NCBI RefSeq assembly: GCF_014621695.1
Contig: NZ_CP061281.1
Location: forward strand, 7,378,001 to 7,442,000
From: Streptomyces xanthii
Lineage (GTDB): Bacteria; Actinomycetota; Actinomycetes; Streptomycetales; Streptomycetaceae
Direction: 5' to 3'
Length of the DNA stretch: 64,000 nucleotides
In this document: piece by piece, positions 59,932-64,000 of the stretch
Numbering within the stretch: position 1 is the stretch's first letter
Layout of the letters: the number at the start of each line of letters is the position of its first letter
Translations under genes and position numbers: made by a program
Notes under the pieces: generated by a model
Databases searched by the model: none
What the model was told of the DNA's origin: nothing
Seen by the model: the letters and a program-made list of their open reading frames with translations, nothing else

Positions 59932-60912
59932 TTACGCCCAGGTGGTGGCCGTGCGGTGCACGAGCCGGGCAGCCGCCCGCGCCGTGCGCCCGTCCACGTC
60001 GAACTCGGGGTTGAGCTCGGCGACGTCGACGACCACGAGCTTGCCGCTGCGCGCGACCCGCGCGCACACCCGCTCGACGACCTCCATCGGCACGCCGTAC
60101 GCGGCGGGCGCGCTGACCCCGGGGGCCACGGCCGCCGGGAGAACGTCGAGGTCGATCGTCAGATGCACGAGCTCGCAGCTCGCGAGGAACGCGTCGACGA
60201 ACGCGTCCACCCGTGTCGCGTCCAGCACACCGCACTCGGTGTCCGGCAGATACCGCACGCCGAGCGACTGGGCGGTGCGGAACAGCGCCTGCGTGTTGCC
60301 GGCCTGACTGATGCCGAGCACCCAGTAGTTCAGGTCCCGGCCGTGCCGCGCCTCGCTCTGCGCCATCTGCAGGAACGGGGTGCCCGAACTGGGCCGCACG
60401 TCGTCGCGCAGATCGAAGTGCGCGTCGAGGTTCAGCACTCCGAGCCGCCCGCCGGCCCGCACGGCCCGTGTCTGCTCCAGACCGCTGTACGTGCCGAACG
60501 CGACCTCGTGACCGCCGCCGAGGACGACGACCCGGTGGCCGCGGTCGACCAGGTGCGCGACCGCGCTGCCGAGGCGCTGCTGCCCCGTCTCCAGGGCGTC
60601 GTCCGCCGTGCCGTCGACGCTCACGTCACCGGCGTCGAACGCCCGCAGCGGCTTGGGCAGCGCCATCGAGGCGAGGGCCTGCCGCAGGGCCGCCGGGCCC
60701 TGCGCGGCACCCTGGCGCCCCTTGTTGCGGCGCACGCCCTCGTCACAGGCGAACCCGACGAACGCGAGGTCCCCGGGCTCGGTCAGCTCGGCGTCGAGCT
60801 CGACCGCGTGGTGCCACCGGAGGTGCTCGGCGCCGGGCCCGTCGTCCCGGCCCGACCAGGGCCGGGCCGGGACGACGGCGACCGCCGGAGCGGCCTCCGG
60901 GTACGTGCTCAC
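59932..60912 (-). CDS. hutG: formimidoylglutamase (arginase/ureohydrolase family)
   Basis: A 326-residue Mn2+-dependent ureohydrolase, very likely formiminoglutamate hydrolase giving glutamate and formamide. Metal-binding motifs are [18 protein letters not shown] and TIDLDVLP. The region [24 protein letters not shown] is typical of HutG rather than agmatinase. Its GTG start overlaps the stop of hutU (GTGA), so it is co-translated with that gene. The frame is open further upstream only because it overlaps hutU in another frame. With hutU it forms the lower part of the histidine pathway. Confidence 0.93.
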   Translation of the reverse strand: MSTYPEAAPAVAVVPARPWSGRDDGPGAEHLRWHHAVELDAELTEPGDLAFVGFACDEGVRRNKGRQGAAQGPAALRQALASMALPKPLRAFDAGDVSVDGTADDALETGQQRLGSAVAHLVDRGHRVVVLGGGHEVAFGTYSGLEQTRAVRAGGRLGVLNLDAHFDLRDDVRPSSGTPFLQMAQSEARHGRDLNYWVLGISQAGNTQALFRTAQSLGVRYLPDTECGVLDATRVDAFVDAFLASCELVHLTIDLDVLPAAVAPGVSAPAAYGVPMEVVERVCARVARSGKLVVVDVAELNPEFDVDGRTARAAARLVHRTATTWA

Positions 60913-62594
60913 GCCGAGTGGTCCCCGGACTCCGTCATCGGGACGCGGACACCGCGCTCCTTGGCGACCGAGGAGGCGTACTCGTAGCCGGCGTCGACGT
61001 GGCGGATGACACCCATGCCGGGGTCGTTCGTCAGGACGCGCTCGAGCTTCTTCGCCGCCAGCTCGGTGCCGTCGGCGATGCACACCTGGCCGGCGTGGAT
61101 GGAGCGGCCCATGCCGACGCCGCCGCCGTGGTGGATCGAGACCCAGGAGGCACCCGAGGAGGTGTTCACGAGGGCGTTGAGCAGCGGCCAGTCGGCGATC
61201 GCGTCGGAGCCGTCGAGCATCGACTCGGTCTCGCGGTACGGGGAGGCCACCGAACCGGAGTCCAGGTGGTCGCGGCCGATGGCGACGGGGGCGGACAGCT
61301 CGCCGGAGGCGACCATCTCGTTGAACTTGAGGCCGGCCAGGTGGCGCTCGCCGTAGCCGAGCCAGCAGATGCGCGCGGGCAGACCCTCGAACGCGACGCG
61401 CTCGCCCGCCATGTCCAGCCAGCGGTGCAGGTGCTTGTTCTCCGGGAACAGCTCCTTGATCGCCTTGTCCGTCTTGGCGATGTCCTCCGGGTCACCCGAG
61501 AGGGCGGCCCAGCGGAACGGGCCGAGGCCCTCCTCGAACAGCGGCCGGATGTGGGCCGGGACGAAGCCGGGGAAGTCGAAGGCGCGGTCGTAGCCGGCCT
61601 TGCGGGCCTCGTCGCGGATCGAGTTGCCGTAGTCGAAGACCTCGGCGCCCTTGTCCAGGAAGCCGACCATGGCCTCGACGTGCAGGGCCATCGACTTGCG
61701 CGAACGCTCGGTGAAGCCCGCCGGGTCCGCCTCGCGCTCCTGGTGCCAGTCGGCGACCGAGACACCCACGGGCAGGTACGCCAACGGGTCGTGCGCCGAC
61801 GTCTGGTCGGTCACGATGTCGATCGGGGCGTCGCGGCGCAGCAGCTCCGGGAAGATCTCGGCGGCGTTGCCGACGACACCGATGGACAGGCCGCGGCGCT
61901 CGTCACGGGCCTGGACGGCCAGCTCCAGCGCGTGGTCCAGGTTGTCGGCCTTCACGTCCAGGTAACGCGTGCCGATGCGGCGGTCGATGCGCGTCTCGTC
62001 GACGTCCACACAGATCGCGACACCGTCGTTCATCGTCACGGCCAGCGGCTGCGCGCCACCCATGCCGCCCATGCCGGCGGTCAGCGTGATCGTGCCGGCG
62101 AGCGTCCCGTCGAACTTCTTGCGGGCGACGGCGCCGAAGGTCTCGTAGGTGCCCTGAAGGATGCCCTGCGAACCGATGTAGATCCACGAACCGGCCGTCA
62201 TCTGGCCGTACATCGTGAGGCCCTCGGCCTCCAGCTTGCGGAACTCCTCCCAGTTGGCCCAGTCGCCCACCAGGTTGGAGTTGGCGAGGAGCACCCGCGG
62301 CGCCCACTCGTTCGTGCGCATGACACCGACGGGCTTGCCGGACTGGACGAGGAGCGTCTCGTCGTCCTTCAGCGTCTTCAGGGTGCGGACGATCGCGTCG
62401 TACGCCTCGTGGTTACGGGCGGCTTTGCCCGTGCCGCCGTAGACGACGAGGTCCTCGGGGTGCTCGGCGACCTCGGGATCGAGGTTGTTCATGAGCATCC
62501 GCAGGGCGCCCTCCTGCTGCCACCCCAGGGTGTTCAGTTCGGTGCCGCGGGGGGCCCGGACGACGCCCGGCGCTGCGTGGGAAGGGGTGGTCAT
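60909..62594 (-). CDS. hutU: urocanate hydratase
   Basis: A 561-residue NAD+-dependent urocanase that converts urocanate to imidazolonepropionate. The sequence is collinear with the family. It starts with [39 protein letters not shown]. The NAD-binding glycine-rich part is [19 protein letters not shown]. The active-site region near [20 protein letters not shown] is intact, as is the [18 protein letters not shown] segment. It precedes hutG (4-bp overlap) and is divergent from a HutC-like gene. A 16-bp operator like those before hutH lies 83 bp upstream of ATG 62594. hutI, needed for the next step, is not in the window. Confidence 0.97.
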   Translation of the reverse strand: MTTPSHAAPGVVRAPRGTELNTLGWQQEGALRMLMNNLDPEVAEHPEDLVVYGGTGKAARNHEAYDAIVRTLKTLKDDETLLVQSGKPVGVMRTNEWAPRVLLANSNLVGDWANWEEFRKLEAEGLTMYGQMTAGSWIYIGSQGILQGTYETFGAVARKKFDGTLAGTITLTAGMGGMGGAQPLAVTMNDGVAICVDVDETRIDRRIGTRYLDVKADNLDHALELAVQARDERRGLSIGVVGNAAEIFPELLRRDAPIDIVTDQTSAHDPLAYLPVGVSVADWHQEREADPAGFTERSRKSMALHVEAMVGFLDKGAEVFDYGNSIRDEARKAGYDRAFDFPGFVPAHIRPLFEEGLGPFRWAALSGDPEDIAKTDKAIKELFPENKHLHRWLDMAGERVAFEGLPARICWLGYGERHLAGLKFNEMVASGELSAPVAIGRDHLDSGSVASPYRETESMLDGSDAIADWPLLNALVNTSSGASWVSIHHGGGVGMGRSIHAGQVCIADGTELAAKKLERVLTNDPGMGVIRHVDAGYEYASSVAKERGVRVPMTESGDHSA

Positions 62595-62677
62595 GTGTGC
62601 TCCTCAAGGGGATCGAGCGGTTGTGCACCCTCATGACACGCGAGCGCCGGACGCGGAACCAGCGGCGGCGCCCGCAT

Positions 62678-62693
62678 TTCTCGGATCCGAGAC
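62678..62693. promoter_or_regulatory. operator upstream of hutU matching the hutH operators
   Basis: On the minus strand it reads GTCTCGGATCCGAGAA, identical to the hutH site GTCTGGGATCCCAGAC at 13 of 16 bases, with the inner 14 bases (62679-62692) forming a perfect palindrome. It lies 83 bp before hutU and 108 bp before the GntR gene. The shared GTCTnGGATCCnAGA pattern implies one regulator for both hut promoters. Confidence 0.75.
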
Positions 62694-62801
62694 GCTTCCC
62701 CGGCGAAGGACCTGACGAGGGACCAACGGCCCGTCCGCGCGGAGAACCGCTCCCATAGGATTCGAGGCAGGCAGGAGCAGGCTGGCGCGCAGGGGGAGCG
62801 G

Positions 62802-63578
62802 ATGGCGAGGACGGTGGGCGGCGTGGTCGTGGACCCGGCGGAACTGGCCCGGTGGTACGAGGAGGGCGCGGGCGGATCCGTGCCCGCGTACCAGCGCGTC
62901 AAGGAGCTCGTCGAGCGCCAGATCCGGGACGGGCACTGGCGCGAGGACGACGCGCTGCCCTCCGAGAGCCAGTTCGTCGACGCCCTCGGCCTGTCCCGCA
63001 TGACGGTCAACCGGGCGCTGCGCGAGCTCGCCGCCGACGGCGTCATCCGGCGCGTCATGGGCGTGGGCAGCTTCGTCGCCGAGCGCAAGGCCAGCTCGGC
63101 GCTCCTGGAGGTCCACAACATCTCGGACGAGGTCCGGGGCCGCGGCCACCGCTACGGGGCGCGGGTGCTGTCCCTGGGCGCGGAGCGGGCCGACGAGCGC
63201 ACCGCCGCGCACCTCGGGCTCGGCAAGGGCGACCCCGTCTTCCGCTCCCGGGTCGTGCACCTGGAGGACGGCGTGCCGCTCCAGCTGGAGGACCGCTACG
63301 TGAACCCGGCCTTCGCCCCCGGCTACCTGGACCAGGACTTCACGCGGCAGACCCCGTACACGTTCCTGTCGAAGGTCGCGCCGCTGGGCCGGGGCGAGCA
63401 CATCGTGGAGGCGGTCCTGGCCTCGCCGGAGGAGTGCGCGATCCTCGACGTCGCCCCCGCCGAGCCCTGCCTGCTGATCCAGCGCCGCACCTGGTCGCGC
63501 GACGCGCTCGTGAGCATCGCCCGGCTGCTGCACCCGGGCTCCCGGTACCGCCTCGAAGGCGCGTTCGCGACGCACTGA
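62802..63578 (+). CDS. GntR-family regulator, HutC subgroup
   Basis: A 258-residue HutC-type regulator. The winged helix (AYQRVKELVERQIRDGHWREDDALPSESQFVDALGLSRMTVNRALRELAADGVIRRVMGVGSFVAE) is followed by a UTRA effector domain (NISDEVRGRGHRYGARVLSLG, FRSRVVHLEDGVPLQLEDRYVNPAFAPGYLDQDF, AEPCLLIQRRTWS). HutC proteins repress histidine-use genes and release DNA upon binding urocanate. It is divergent from hutU, so regulation of hutUG by this protein is likely in addition to the IclR-type site. ATG 62802 has a GGGGGAG site. Confidence 0.92.
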   Translation: MARTVGGVVVDPAELARWYEEGAGGSVPAYQRVKELVERQIRDGHWREDDALPSESQFVDALGLSRMTVNRALRELAADGVIRRVMGVGSFVAERKASSALLEVHNISDEVRGRGHRYGARVLSLGAERADERTAAHLGLGKGDPVFRSRVVHLEDGVPLQLEDRYVNPAFAPGYLDQDFTRQTPYTFLSKVAPLGRGEHIVEAVLASPEECAILDVAPAEPCLLIQRRTWSRDALVSIARLLHPGSRYRLEGAFATH

Positions 63579-63603
63579 GCACCCACCAGGTGCCGGCCGG
63601 CGC

Positions 63604-64000
63604 TCACTGCGTCGGTTCGGTCCTCGTCACCGGGCCCGCGGCCGTCGTCGGCGTGTGCCCCGAGACCGCGGCCGTCAGCCGCGCCGCGCCCTGCGCGAGT
63701 GCCTCCCGCACTTCCTCCGTGTCGTGCCGGCCGTGATGGCGGCGCCAGGTCGTGCTGATCGCGGCGACCGGCCGCTCGTTGTGGTCGAAGGCCGCCACCC
63801 CCATCGAGCAGAAGCCCTGCGACACCAGCTCGACCTCCTGGGACCAGCCGCGCTCCCGCTCCCGGGCCAGCTCACCGGTCAGCTCCGGCAGGGAACGCGG
63901 GCCCCGGCCGGTCCGGGTGGTCAGGTCGCCGGGGCGGGAGAAGAGCGCCCGCAGCTGTGCCTCCGAGGTGTGGGCGAGGATGGCCCGCCCGTTGGCCGTC
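63604..64000 (-). CDS. IclR-family regulator, C-terminal part (runs off the window)
   Basis: The last 131 codons of an IclR-type effector domain, entering from the right edge: TANGRAILAHTSEAQLRALF, GWSQEVELVSQGFCSMGVAAFDHNERPVAAISTTW, then a short tail ending TRTEPTQ. The N-terminal DNA-binding domain lies beyond 64000. The ASGRAxLA-type and SVAAPV-type motifs are present in variant form. It is convergent with the HutC-like gene, 25 bp away. Such genes often regulate aromatic or histidine-linked catabolism, but no target is visible here. Confidence 0.88.
   Translation of the reverse strand, partial: TANGRAILAHTSEAQLRALFSRPGDLTTRTGRGPRSLPELTGELARERERGWSQEVELVSQGFCSMGVAAFDHNERPVAAISTTWRRHHGRHDTEEVREALAQGAARLTAAVSGHTPTTAAGPVTRTEPTQ

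Overview
The window is very GC-rich with third-position GC bias. It has many GTG (and a few TTG) starts, Streptomyces-style purine-rich ribosome binding sites, ATGA/GTGA stop-start overlaps inside operons, and typical streptomycete families (ROK and FCD-GntR regulators, sugar importers without their own ATPase, secreted ricin-lectin and beta-helix proteins, membrane-tethered sigma-CAP fusion). It reads as a Streptomyces chromosome or a close relative. I saw no rRNA, tRNA or CRISPR array.

Layout. 1-1346: a small orphan protein and the N-terminal remnant of an acyl-CoA ligase-like protein. 1347-7423: an aminosugar-type operon on the minus strand (ROK regulator, lipoprotein binding protein, two permeases, GH20 beta-N-acetylhexosaminidase) with a candidate ROK operator. 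7660-10715: secreted endonuclease/exonuclease/phosphatase-fold protein, a small protein and a secreted adenosine-deaminase-like enzyme. 10670-15434: a minus-strand redox/stress block (luciferase-like oxidoreductase, aldo/keto reductase, SnoaL-like protein, GlcG-like protein, MFS exporter) opposite a MarR regulator. 15494-20394: PucR-like regulator divergent from an FMO-SDR-MFS operon. 20318-26998: a sigma-factor/CAP fusion, a DUF3472 plus ricin-lectin secreted protein, a secreted beta-helix protein, a DeoR/LacI-hybrid repressor and a secreted GlcG-like protein.

27850-43805 is the accessory region of most interest. Two divergent arms carry a CitG-like protein, an FCD-GntR regulator and a TrzA-type amidohydrolase on one side, and a complete dipeptide-type ABC importer with a cytosine-deaminase-type amidohydrolase on the other. 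Downstream come a decayed transporter, a TnpB transposon with an intact nuclease next to a TTGAT motif, a gene remnant, a racemase-family protein lacking both catalytic cysteines, a second FCD-GntR regulator and an old-yellow-enzyme homologue. I infer uptake and stepwise hydrolysis/reduction of a nitrogen-rich cyclic compound by a pathway I cannot match to a described one.

43854-53623 holds generic functions: a YncE/phosphoesterase fusion, a two-gene ABC exporter, acetyltransferases, a Rid protein, an AhpD-like protein, pirin and a membrane-anchored esterase. 53772-63578 is a histidine-utilisation (hut) locus: IclR regulator, hutH, hutD, hutG, hutU and a HutC-like GntR, with a large ornithine/lysine/arginine-type decarboxylase between hutH and hutD. 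hutI is not in the window. Near-identical 16-bp palindromes sit before hutH and before hutU, which suggests one regulator controls both ends of the locus. A partial IclR-family gene runs off the right edge.
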